A DNA stretch of 9,271 nucleotides. Source: Bacteroides sp. (GTDB lineage: Bacteria; Bacteroidota; Bacteroidia; Bacteroidales; SM23-62). The DNA is taken from the NCBI GenBank assembly GCA_030589965.1, contig JAUUZM010000101.1, positions 1 to 9,271 on the forward strand, given 5' to 3'. Position 1 is the stretch's first letter; each line of letters starts with the position of its first letter. A program made the position numbers and the translations under genes. Below the pieces are notes generated by a model. The model saw nothing but the letters and a program-made list of their open reading frames with translations. It had not been told where the DNA came from and ran no database searches. Shown here one piece after another: positions 1 through 7,147 of this stretch.

Positions 1-1
1 A

Positions 2-844
2 CCCTGGACTCCTCCCCATGGTCTATGGGGAATACCGGATGACCATCCATCCTACAAACTATTCGCTGATAAGGGATGGAGAACGGAAGGATCATGGAAA
101 GAAGATGATGGCATTCGATATGCTGCCCTGCTTCACATGGCAGACACCCAGATCGGTGAAATATTCAAACTGTTGAAAGAGCTGGGGATCGATGATCAGA
201 CGATTGTATTTTTCACTGGGGACAACGGAGGGGCAAATTATTTCAGTTCGGAAGAGAATCCCCGCGGCCTGTTTGGTCCGAATGTCAATCCTGAAACCGG
301 GGAAGAATTCAGAGGGAATAAGGGAAATGTTTATGAAGGAGGAATCAAAGTACCCATGGCCGTACGGTGGCCGGGAAAGATCAAGCCAGGTGTCAAAACT
401 GACCTGGTTTGTTACTTCCCTGATTTTATGGCCACTGCGGCAGACCTTGCGGGAGTGGATGTGCCTGCAGGATGTGACGGGCTATCCATTCTTCCAACCC
501 TGCTTGGAAAGGGAGATCAGCAACACCATGACTATCTGTTCTGGTTAGCCGGCAAACAGCATGCTGTTCGTTCAGGGATATGGAAAGCTTATGCCACATT
601 ATCGGAAGAGGAAGGCCTGATAAACTGGGAACTGTATAACCTGAAACAAGATCCTGGAGAAACAAATAATATTGCTTCATCTGAGAGCAAGGTATTGTCT
701 GAATTGAAAGAAGTTATGAAAGAGGCTTATTCTGAACCTGCCAGGGGTGAGATCTATGATAACGATCTGTTTCTGAAGGACCATAAAATCAACAGACCGA
801 AACCTCAGAAAAACGAAACCTATCACGAAATAACTAGCTTGTAA
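2..844 (+). CDS. S1-family sulfatase, C-terminal part (5' end outside window)
   Basis: This reading frame is open to the left edge, so the gene begins upstream; 280 codons remain. The nearest internal ATG (137) is not the start, because codons 1-45 already read as sulfatase sequence (PWTPPHGLWGIPDD, then a DKGW segment). The formylglycine motif CxPxR and the first metal-binding aspartates lie in the missing N-terminal half. What remains includes FFTGDNGG, whose D74-N75 (numbered from base 2) are the second pair of calcium ligands, then NVYEGGIKVPMAVRWPGKI, the core sulfatase strand, and the C-terminal subdomain ending in ELYNLKQDPGETNNI, typical of arylsulfatase-A-like enzymes. The pattern most resembles subfamily S1_16, from memory of the family and not from a search. 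It would hydrolyse a sulfate ester on a glycan, probably in the periplasm. G+C is high here (35 of 60 in 421-480), unlike the next gene, which starts 83 bases downstream. Normal length is about 450-550 residues, so roughly 200 are missing. Confidence 0.93.
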   Translation, partial: PWTPPHGLWGIPDDHPSYKLFADKGWRTEGSWKEDDGIRYAALLHMADTQIGEIFKLLKELGIDDQTIVFFTGDNGGANYFSSEENPRGLFGPNVNPETGEEFRGNKGNVYEGGIKVPMAVRWPGKIKPGVKTDLVCYFPDFMATAADLAGVDVPAGCDGLSILPTLLGKGDQQHHDYLFWLAGKQHAVRSGIWKAYATLSEEEGLINWELYNLKQDPGETNNIASSESKVLSELKEVMKEAYSEPARGEIYDNDLFLKDHKINRPKPQKNETYHEITSL

Positions 845-2612
845 CAGTTATTGTTTTAAATCCTGGCACTAATCCTACAATATTTTTATTTCTTATAAGG
901 TGACAGAACAAGTTTAAACGTATAAAAATGTCAACAATGAGGGTTAGAAATATTAGCACATTGTTTATTCTTGGGATTATTACAATTATAATTTCGGGGT
1001 GTAGATCTTCTTTTAATAATCCCAACATCATTTACATCATGGCTGACGACCTCGGTTATGGTGACCTTGGTTGTTATGGAGCGGAGAAAATTCAAACTCC
1101 AAACATCGACGAGATTGCTGTTGAGGGAACAATATTTACAAATGCGCACAGTCCGGCATCAGTTTGTACCCCAACACGATATGCTGTTTTGACAGGCAGA
1201 TACTGCTGGCGAAGCAGATTAAAAAAAGAGGTCCTGTGGGACGGATATACACGCAGTTTAATTGAACCTGATCGTAATACCATTGGCAATATGATGAAAT
1301 CTAAAGGCTATCATACTGCTCAAATTGGCAAATGGCATCTGGGTTGGGAAGATGAAGAGCCTGTTGATTATTCTAAGGGTTATTTGGGTAGAGGTCCTGA
1401 AGATTTCGGTTTTGATTATTCTTTTGTAACTGCAGCTGCCCAAAATCTTTTTCCGATAACATTTATTGAAAATCATAAGATTGTTGCAAATAATTTTAAG
1501 CCCATCGACTATTTTATTTACGAACATAGTGAAAAAGAAATACCTCAAAAAATAATCGACTGGCACAGGAAGAAAGATATTGGCCCTTCTTTAATAGACG
1601 TTGACTGGCAACCATATCTAGTTGATAGCATTTATACCGTTAAAGCAATCAATTTTATTACAGAACATGTAAAAAATAATAACAATCAACCGTTTTATTT
1701 ACACTTAACTCCAGAAGCTCCTCACAGACCAAATAATGTTCCTGATTTTCTAAAAGGTTCAAGTCAGGCAGGAGAAAGAGGAGATCATGTGCAAATGTTT
1801 GACTGGATGGTTGGTGAAATAGATAAAACCTTGCACAAACTTAATATTGACAAAAAAACCCTGGTTATAATTACCAGTGATAATGGAGCGAAAAGAACAG
1901 GTGTTGATGGTCAGGGAGGCAAATATGGCGGGAAATTTGAAACAGATTTCGGACACAGAAGCTGTGGAGAACTCAAAGGATATAAAGCAACAAGATGGGA
2001 AGGCGGACACAGAATTCCTTTAATTATTAAGTGGGATGGATTTGTGAAATCCAGTGCAAAAAATAATGGACTAATCTGTCTCGTTGATATAATGGCTACA
2101 TTTTCTCATATTATTGGTTATGAATTAGATAATAATATGGGAGAAGATAGTTTTGATGCATTCCCCTTAATTACCGGAAAGAAGAAAGAGGTAAGAGAAA
2201 GTCTTGTGATGCATGATTATCAGGGAAGGTTTGCCATCAGAAAAGGCAAATGGAAACTAGTGGAAGAGGAACTTTACAATTTGGAGACTGACTTGGTAGA
2301 AAAGAACAATGTTGCCGACAAATATCCTGAGATTGTAAAAGAATTAAAAGATCTGCTTAGAATACAACAAGATGCCGGATTTACTGTAAAAAGGTAACGC
2401 CTAAATCTATAGATTGAACAATAGAAGCAATACAATGTATCGAAAAATACACATTATAATTATTTTAGTTGTTGCAGTATTTCTGTTTGCTGCCCATACC
2501 AATAAACTTCCTAAAGTATTGATTATCGGAGACTCCATTTCGATAGGATATACTCCTTTCGTGAAAGATTATTTCAAAGATATAGCTGTCGTTGCTCATA
2601 GTCCCGGCAATG
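841..2612. other. A/T-rich segment, probably acquired
   Basis: Base composition changes sharply at both ends of this stretch. Hand counts of G+C per 60 bases: 841-900, 16; 901-960, 18; 1441-1500, 13; 1681-1740, 21; 2101-2160, 15; 2461-2520, 19; 2521-2580, 21. Flanking lines give 35 (421-480), 31 (2581-2640), 34 (2701-2760) and 35 (8341-8400). A motif-rich line inside (1021-1080) still reaches 28. The segment holds the 83-base gap, the complete second sulfatase and the SGNH-derived 5' end of the GH2 gene. I see no transposase, terminal inverted repeat or direct repeat at the edges, so the mode of entry is unknown. Edges are accurate only to a few tens of bases. Transfer is inferred from composition alone. 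Confidence 0.6.
928..2397 (+). CDS. Lipoprotein S1-family sulfatase (GALNS/S1_15-like)
   Basis: A complete 489-residue sulfatase. Residues 1-25 form a lipoprotein signal peptide with lipobox ISGC (lipidated Cys25); a start at ATG 937 would give an equally good signal. Asp40-Asp41 in MADDLGYGD are the first metal ligands. Cys80 in SVCTPTRYAVLTGRY is the CxPxR cysteine that must be converted to formylglycine. GYHTAQIGKWHLGW supplies the catalytic Lys135 and His137, and TSDNG supplies Asp318-Asn319. The segment GYKATRWEGGHRIP and the short C-terminus resemble N-acetylgalactosamine-6-sulfatase-like enzymes (S1_15); the subfamily is tentative. It would remove sulfate from a glycan while anchored to a membrane. 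All catalytic motifs are intact, so the gene is probably functional. It is much richer in A+T than its neighbours (13 of 60 G+C in 1441-1500), which suggests recent acquisition. The 83-base upstream gap is A/T-rich, and I could not assign a convincing Bacteroidota promoter in it. Confidence 0.95.
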   Translation: MSTMRVRNISTLFILGIITIIISGCRSSFNNPNIIYIMADDLGYGDLGCYGAEKIQTPNIDEIAVEGTIFTNAHSPASVCTPTRYAVLTGRYCWRSRLKKEVLWDGYTRSLIEPDRNTIGNMMKSKGYHTAQIGKWHLGWEDEEPVDYSKGYLGRGPEDFGFDYSFVTAAAQNLFPITFIENHKIVANNFKPIDYFIYEHSEKEIPQKIIDWHRKKDIGPSLIDVDWQPYLVDSIYTVKAINFITEHVKNNNNQPFYLHLTPEAPHRPNNVPDFLKGSSQAGERGDHVQMFDWMVGEIDKTLHKLNIDKKTLVIITSDNGAKRTGVDGQGGKYGGKFETDFGHRSCGELKGYKATRWEGGHRIPLIIKWDGFVKSSAKNNGLICLVDIMATFSHIIGYELDNNMGEDSFDAFPLITGKKKEVRESLVMHDYQGRFAIRKGKWKLVEEELYNLETDLVEKNNVADKYPEIVKELKDLLRIQQDAGFTVKR

Positions 2613-2620
2613 CCGGACAC
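2435..2620 (+). other. SGNH/GDSL esterase 5' fragment fused to the GH2 gene
   Basis: The first ~60 residues carry a signal peptide followed by KVLIIGDSISIGYTPFVKDY and then HSPGNAGH. This is the start of an SGNH hydrolase: the nucleophile block (Gly32-Asp33-Ser34) and the PGNA segment that normally follows about 25 residues later. The rest of that fold, including the oxyanion Asn block and the catalytic Asp-x-x-His block, is absent because the sequence switches to GH2. This part therefore cannot be an esterase, and it probably serves only as an export leader. Its low G+C (19-21 of 60) matches the preceding sulfatase and not the GH2 body. It could also be an assembly artefact. Confidence 0.65.
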
Positions 2621-5341
2621 AAGACCAGCATCATTGGGAAATGGCATGTCAAGCTTGATTCGGAAAATGAACAACTGAAGAATAGTCCCGCTGCAAAAAT
2701 TGCCGGAGAGATCCTGCTGCCAGGCTCACTGGCCGAAGCCGGATTTGGAGTAAAAACAACAGGGTCAGACTATGGCATCCTGACATCCGATTATAAATAC
2801 ATTGGAAAAGCTTGGTATCAAAAAGAAATTTTAATCCCGCCTTCGTGGGAGGGTAAAAATGTTGAACTTTTTCTGGAAAGGGTTTTATGGGAATCACGCG
2901 TATTTGTTGATAATAAGGAACTTTCTGTCCAGGATGCTCTGGGTACTCCGCATAGGCATAAACTGGGGAAAATACCCCCCGGCTCCCATAAACTTACCAT
3001 TCAGGTTGATAATGAGATGATCCACAATATTGGAGACAAGGGGCACGCTTATGGTGAGTATACTCAAAGCATATGGAACGGGATTGTGGGTAAAATGGAA
3101 CTCCTGGCAAATGATGATCTGTACATTTCAGGTGTGAAAACATTCCCGGACATCACCGGTGATGAATTAAGGATAGAAGTATCTGTTAATTCAGGATCTG
3201 AAGAAATGACAAAAATAACAAATGAGATTATCTCTCTTTCTTCAGGCAGAATAGTTCTGAAAAGCAGATATTCATACCTGGCAAATCCCGGGGAGAACAA
3301 TTTTGATCTAGTATTACCCCTGGATGGCAAACTCCAAAAATGGAGTGAATTCACTCCGGAGGTTTATATACTGAAAACGAACATTATTTCGAAAAATCAA
3401 TCCGATTCCTTTGAAACCGAATTTGGGTTTTACGAAGTGAGCCATGATGGCACAAATATATTGATCAATGAACGGCCTGTATTTTTACGTGGGAACCTGG
3501 ATTGTGTTCATTTCCCGATAAACGGGTATGCTTCCTGTGATATTCAGGACTGGGAACGTATCTTCAGAATCTATAAGGAATATGGCCTGAACCATGCCCG
3601 TTTCCATTCCTGGTGTCCCCCGGAAGCAGCATTCAAAGCGGCCAATCGCATTGGGATCTACCTGCAGGTCGAAGCTTCAATCTGGATTGACTGGTGGATG
3701 AGTATTGACAATACTGAAAGGGGGCGTCCTGAAATGAACACCAGGGGCCGTCCCAGAGGTCTGGGATATGATGCATCTCGTGACAGTTTTGTAGTGGCTG
3801 AAATGAACAGGATGGTTGATGTCTATGGGAACCATCCCTCATTTACTATGTTTTGTATCGGGAATGAACTGGGCAATTCGGATTTTAACGTGATGAAAGA
3901 CTGGGTAGCAGAACTGAAAAACCATGACCCCCGCAGGTTGTATGCCGTATCCACAGCTCGGAAAATCACAGAGGCTGACGACTATTCAGCCACCCATAAT
4001 ATTCAGGGTATTGGCCGTACACGCGGACTGAATGGACCGCGGACAAACTGGGACTTCGAGGAAAGCTATGGGAAAATGGATATTCCCATCATTGCACATG
4101 AGATAGGGCAATGGCCCGTTTACCCTAAATGGAGTGAAATTGAGAAATACAGCGGTGTTTTGAAGGCCCGGAATCTTGAGGGATTTAAGTTGGTAGCCGC
4201 AAAAAATGGGATTGTTGACCAGGATGAGGTGTTTTGCAATGCATCCGGGGCATTAAACCAGTTGATGTATAAATATGAGATTGAGTCGTTTTTAAGAACA
4301 TCCTCTTGCGCCGGGTTTCAGTTACTGAGCATGCAGGATTACCAGGGCCAGGGTGAGGCTCTGATCGGATGGATGGATAGCCACTGGGGAAGCAAAGGCA
4401 TTACGACTCCTGAAATTTTCAGGCAACATTGCAGTTCAACGGTACCTCTTCTTCGCATGGAAAAATTTGTCTGGGAAAACAAGGAAGAGTTTAAAGCAAG
4501 CGCCCAATTATCCCATTACGGGCAATATAATTTGCAGGCAATCTGTAGCTGGAGAATAGTTGGCGATTCCGAAAAAGAATTGGCAAAAGGGGATTTTGAG
4601 GTCCATGAATTTGAAACGGGTAAATTGACCAACCTGGGCGAAATCAGATTTGATCTCAGCTCTGTAAACAGAGCAGAAAAACTATGTTTGGAACTGGCAG
4701 TATCGGGAACTGAATTTCGCAATTCATGGGAATTCTGGGTTTACCCCCATGAATTGCCCGAGGATAATTTTTCTGATGTCCTGGTTACCAATATGCTTAC
4801 AGATGAAATTATTCAAAAACTCCAAGGTGGGGCAAAAGTTTTACTTATGGCACATGGTCTGGGCAATGAAGTATCTTCGGATTATCTTAACTTCTATCCT
4901 CTATACTGGTCTCTGTCCTTTTTCCCCGGACAGGGTAAAACAAACATTGGGCTTTTATTAAATAATGAGCACCCTGCCTTTGCCGACTTTCCTACAGACT
5001 CCCATGGTAACTGGCAGTGGGAAACAATTTACCGGGATTCAAAAGGATTTATACTGAATCAGATGCCTGCCGCGTACAAACCCATTGCTCAGCCTGTTGA
5101 CGACTTCCACCGAAACAATAAAATCGGAGGCATCTTTGAATTTAAAATTGGGAAAGGAAAATTATTGGCTTGCGGGTTCAATATCGATGATGATTTGCCT
5201 GTGGCAAACCAATTAAAATATAGCCTGTTACGATATATGATTTCCGATAAATTCCATCCTGAACAGAAAGTTGAAACAGGATTTATCAAAGGCATATTCC
5301 AAAAAAAATCGGTATCCGATCCCCGTTATCCAGAGAATTAA
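2435..5341 (+). CDS. Exported GH2 glycoside hydrolase with a chimeric N-terminus
   Basis: An exo-acting GH2 glycosidase of 968 residues from ATG 2435. A TTG at 2414 would add seven residues, but the ATG begins a clean Sec signal (hydrophobic 7-20, no lipobox). Residues 25-60 resemble the start of an SGNH esterase, not GH2. GH2 sequence begins near residue 68 (GKWHVKLD) with the sugar-binding jelly roll (LPGSLAEAGFG, AWYQKEI, LFLERVLWESRVFVD). An Ig-like domain follows, then the TIM barrel from about 345 (RGN at 352-354). Glu478 in CIGNELG is the predicted acid/base and Glu556 in IIAHEIGQW the nucleophile; their 78-residue spacing is close to the 76 of E. coli LacZ. Residues ~780-935 (VLVTNML... 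GKGKLLACGFNID) look like a class I glutamine-amidotransferase-like fold used as an accessory domain, a tentative call. Beta-galactosidase, beta-glucuronidase and related activities are all possible; specificity cannot be assigned. The stop codon directly abuts the next ORF. Confidence 0.93.
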   Translation: MYRKIHIIIILVVAVFLFAAHTNKLPKVLIIGDSISIGYTPFVKDYFKDIAVVAHSPGNAGHKTSIIGKWHVKLDSENEQLKNSPAAKIAGEILLPGSLAEAGFGVKTTGSDYGILTSDYKYIGKAWYQKEILIPPSWEGKNVELFLERVLWESRVFVDNKELSVQDALGTPHRHKLGKIPPGSHKLTIQVDNEMIHNIGDKGHAYGEYTQSIWNGIVGKMELLANDDLYISGVKTFPDITGDELRIEVSVNSGSEEMTKITNEIISLSSGRIVLKSRYSYLANPGENNFDLVLPLDGKLQKWSEFTPEVYILKTNIISKNQSDSFETEFGFYEVSHDGTNILINERPVFLRGNLDCVHFPINGYASCDIQDWERIFRIYKEYGLNHARFHSWCPPEAAFKAANRIGIYLQVEASIWIDWWMSIDNTERGRPEMNTRGRPRGLGYDASRDSFVVAEMNRMVDVYGNHPSFTMFCIGNELGNSDFNVMKDWVAELKNHDPRRLYAVSTARKITEADDYSATHNIQGIGRTRGLNGPRTNWDFEESYGKMDIPIIAHEIGQWPVYPKWSEIEKYSGVLKARNLEGFKLVAAKNGIVDQDEVFCNASGALNQLMYKYEIESFLRTSSCAGFQLLSMQDYQGQGEALIGWMDSHWGSKGITTPEIFRQHCSSTVPLLRMEKFVWENKEEFKASAQLSHYGQYNLQAICSWRIVGDSEKELAKGDFEVHEFETGKLTNLGEIRFDLSSVNRAEKLCLELAVSGTEFRNSWEFWVYPHELPEDNFSDVLVTNMLTDEIIQKLQGGAKVLLMAHGLGNEVSSDYLNFYPLYWSLSFFPGQGKTNIGLLLNNEHPAFADFPTDSHGNWQWETIYRDSKGFILNQMPAAYKPIAQPVDDFHRNNKIGGIFEFKIGKGKLLACGFNIDDDLPVANQLKYSLLRYMISDKFHPEQKVETGFIKGIFQKKSVSDPRYPEN
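3331..3357. repeat. Nested palindromes inside the GH2 coding region
   Basis: Positions 3342-3357 (GGAGTGAATTCACTCC) form a perfect 16-base palindrome. Its left half also pairs with 3331-3336 (ACTCCA against TGGAGT at 3341-3346, four-base A loop), so two mutually exclusive hairpins are possible. It encodes ordinary residues of the GH2 protein between the jelly roll and the barrel. A palindrome of this length is expected by chance roughly once in several windows of this size, so function is doubtful. Confidence 0.4.
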
Positions 5342-5536
5342 ATGCAAACATTGAGAAACATTAAACGCCAAATATTACTTGCAGTCCTGCAGACTTTGCT
5401 TGCGCTTGTTGCTGTAGCCTGTATACCCAATGACAGCCGGACAATGATAACAGATCCGGGTGAGAACGACCGGGAGACAATAAAAATGAAAATGTCTGGG
5501 GGACAGACAATAGTACTGACGGTAAAGAACTCATAA
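5342..5536 (+). CDS. Small lipoprotein, probably a truncated cyclophilin-like protein
   Basis: A 64-residue ORF whose ATG directly follows the TAA of the GH2 gene. Residues 1-27 form a lipoprotein signal with a hydrophobic core and a final AVAC (Cys27), followed by a short polar linker (IPNDSRTMITDPGEND). The tail, IKMKMSGGQTIVLTVKNS, resembles the first beta-hairpin of the cyclophilin-like domain seen in Bacteroidota lipoproteins, where this position normally continues for about 100 more residues. Here a TAA follows at once, and the next gene starts 11 bases later. I infer the surviving 5' end of a larger lipoprotein gene. Alternatively it is a real tiny lipoprotein translated by coupling to the GH2 gene. 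The family match is from memory and rests on about 18 residues. Confidence 0.55.
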   Translation: MQTLRNIKRQILLAVLQTLLALVAVACIPNDSRTMITDPGENDRETIKMKMSGGQTIVLTVKNS

Positions 5537-5547
5537 TATAAATCAAA

Positions 5548-7101
5548 ATGAAGAGGTACATTCCTATCCTGTTCGGATGCCTGGCAGCTATTGGCGGCTG
5601 TACCGAGGAGATCACACAAAAGCCGAACATTATATTTCTTTTTACCGATGACCAGAGAGACAATACATTTGGTATTATGGGACATCCATGGGTAAAAACA
5701 CCAAATTTCGATGACCTGGTAAACAGTGGAGTGCGCTTCAGTAATACCTATATTGCCGAACCGGTTTGTTCGCCCAGCCGTGTCTCACTTCTTACTGGTA
5801 TGCATGAGCGGATACACGGAGTTGGTTTCACTTCTTCCTATAAGCTGACTGAGGATCAATGGGAGCAAACCTACCCGGCACTTCTGAGAAAAAATGGATA
5901 CCATACAGGGTTCATCGGAAAGTTCGGGGTGGAGTATTACACATTCAGAGGAAATGCCTCTGAGAAGTTTGATTACTGGTGGGGGCATGACGGATGGACA
6001 AAGTTTTTTCCCCACGAGGAAGATTCCCCGTCAACGACACCCTACCATAAAGCAACGAATGAGATAATAACTCCCATAATGGGGGAAGCCTTAGAAGATT
6101 TTCTGGATAAAAGATCCATGGATAAACCGTTTTGCCTTTCTGTGAGTTTCAATGTCCCACATGGCAGCCAGACCAGATCCATGTACCCTGGAAATGCAGA
6201 GGCCGAGGACATGATGATACCGGCCAATGAGAATCCAAAACTTATTGGGCATCTTTTCTATGATAAGCTTTATCGCGACATAGATATTGAGATCCCTGCT
6301 GAAACAGCCACAGATCCTTACCTCCATATTCCCAAAAAAGTCCTTGACCAGAGTCAGGGAAGGGCGACACGGACCTATACTTATGACTATCATCCGGTAT
6401 CAGTAAAAGAACACCATATCCGTTATTATCAGCAAATATCCGGATTGGATAAGATTGTAGGGGACCTTGTGGCCAGCCTGGAGAAAAGAGGTCTCACCAG
6501 TAAAACCATTATCATTTTCGGAAGTGATCATGGATTGCTGATGGGTGAATATGGAATGGGAGGCAAAGCCCTCCTATATGACATTACATCCAAGATCCCC
6601 TGTTTCGTTTTTGATCCCGGCTTAAAAGCATCTCTACGGGGGTGCACTGTTGACAAGCTGGTTTCCAGCCTGGATATCACTGCTACCATCCTCGATTATG
6701 CCGGAATAGAAGTTCCTTCAGAAATGGAAGGGATGAGCCTCAGACCTTTAATGAAGGGGGAAGATATCATTTGGAGGGAGGAACTTTTCCTTGAAAGTTT
6801 GTACACAGGTAGGGATAATCCCTTTTGTGAAGGCATACGGACAGGTGAATGGAAATATATCAGGATGTATGATGGTGTTGGAAGATATGTAGAAAGCGAC
6901 CTGGATTTCTCAGGAAGAAAGCCTGATTTCGAACAGCTTTTCAATTTGGAGGATGACCCTGAAGAATTGATAAATCTGATTGAAGAATACGAGGGAAGCA
7001 CATTACTTGAAGAATTGAGGAATAAAACTGCAGGTCATTCCGAAGAACTTAACCTGACCAGGGAAGAGTACAAACAGGCACATGCGGTAGAATCCAGATA
7101 G
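5548..7101 (+). CDS. Lipoprotein S1-family sulfatase (second complete type)
   Basis: A complete 517-residue sulfatase, distinct from the one at 928. Its signal ends in AIGGC (Cys18), and the following TEE is acidic, as in the lipoprotein export signal that sends Bacteroidota lipoproteins to the cell surface, so surface display is plausible. Asp34-Asp35 (FTDDQRDN) are metal ligands. Cys74 in EPVCSPSRVSLLTG is the formylglycine precursor. GYHTGFIGKFGVEYY keeps the catalytic lysine (Lys125) but has Gly127 where the classical GKWH motif has histidine; this variant occurs in other bacterial sulfatases, so it does not by itself mean loss of activity. GSDHG gives Asp327-His328 as the second metal pair, His replacing the Asn of the other two sulfatases. 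The C-terminal LFNLEDDPEELINL is typical of the iduronate-sulfatase/choline-sulfatase-like branch. It starts 11 bases after the small ORF and is probably co-transcribed. I cannot name the subfamily or the substrate. Confidence 0.94.
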   Translation: MKRYIPILFGCLAAIGGCTEEITQKPNIIFLFTDDQRDNTFGIMGHPWVKTPNFDDLVNSGVRFSNTYIAEPVCSPSRVSLLTGMHERIHGVGFTSSYKLTEDQWEQTYPALLRKNGYHTGFIGKFGVEYYTFRGNASEKFDYWWGHDGWTKFFPHEEDSPSTTPYHKATNEIITPIMGEALEDFLDKRSMDKPFCLSVSFNVPHGSQTRSMYPGNAEAEDMMIPANENPKLIGHLFYDKLYRDIDIEIPAETATDPYLHIPKKVLDQSQGRATRTYTYDYHPVSVKEHHIRYYQQISGLDKIVGDLVASLEKRGLTSKTIIIFGSDHGLLMGEYGMGGKALLYDITSKIPCFVFDPGLKASLRGCTVDKLVSSLDITATILDYAGIEVPSEMEGMSLRPLMKGEDIIWREELFLESLYTGRDNPFCEGIRTGEWKYIRMYDGVGRYVESDLDFSGRKPDFEQLFNLEDDPEELINLIEEYEGSTLLEELRNKTAGHSEELNLTREEYKQAHAVESR

Positions 7102-7147
7102 ATCCTGGAAAATTTCAGACAGACCTAAACCAAAAAACATAGAAGAT

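Noticed and set aside
849..888. A possible Bacteroidota promoter in the gap before the second sulfatase (TTG at 851 and TATTTTTA at 881)
   Set aside because: The spacing is about 27 bases, longer than the usual 19-21 or so between the -33 and -7 boxes, and the -7 box ends in A instead of G. In such A/T-rich DNA this is weak.
841..930. An insertion sequence or direct repeats at the left edge of the A/T-rich block
   Set aside because: Comparing the sequence near 841 with that near 2610 gave no matching direct or inverted repeat, and no transposase frame exists in the block.
2404..2415. A perfect 12-base palindrome (AATCTATAGATT) just upstream of the GH2 gene
   Set aside because: Palindromes of this length are expected about twice by chance in a window this size. 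It has no loop or T-run to make it a terminator, and no second copy was seen.
2414..2434. TTG at 2414 as the GH2 start codon
   Set aside because: It would place seven polar residues before an otherwise complete signal peptide that begins at ATG 2435. The A/T-rich leader before the ATG fits the other genes.
5338..5685. A 115-codon open frame on the - strand covering the small lipoprotein ORF
   Set aside because: It overlaps the start of the sulfatase at 5548, including its signal peptide and metal-binding motif. It has no recognisable domain and no sign of its own initiation region.
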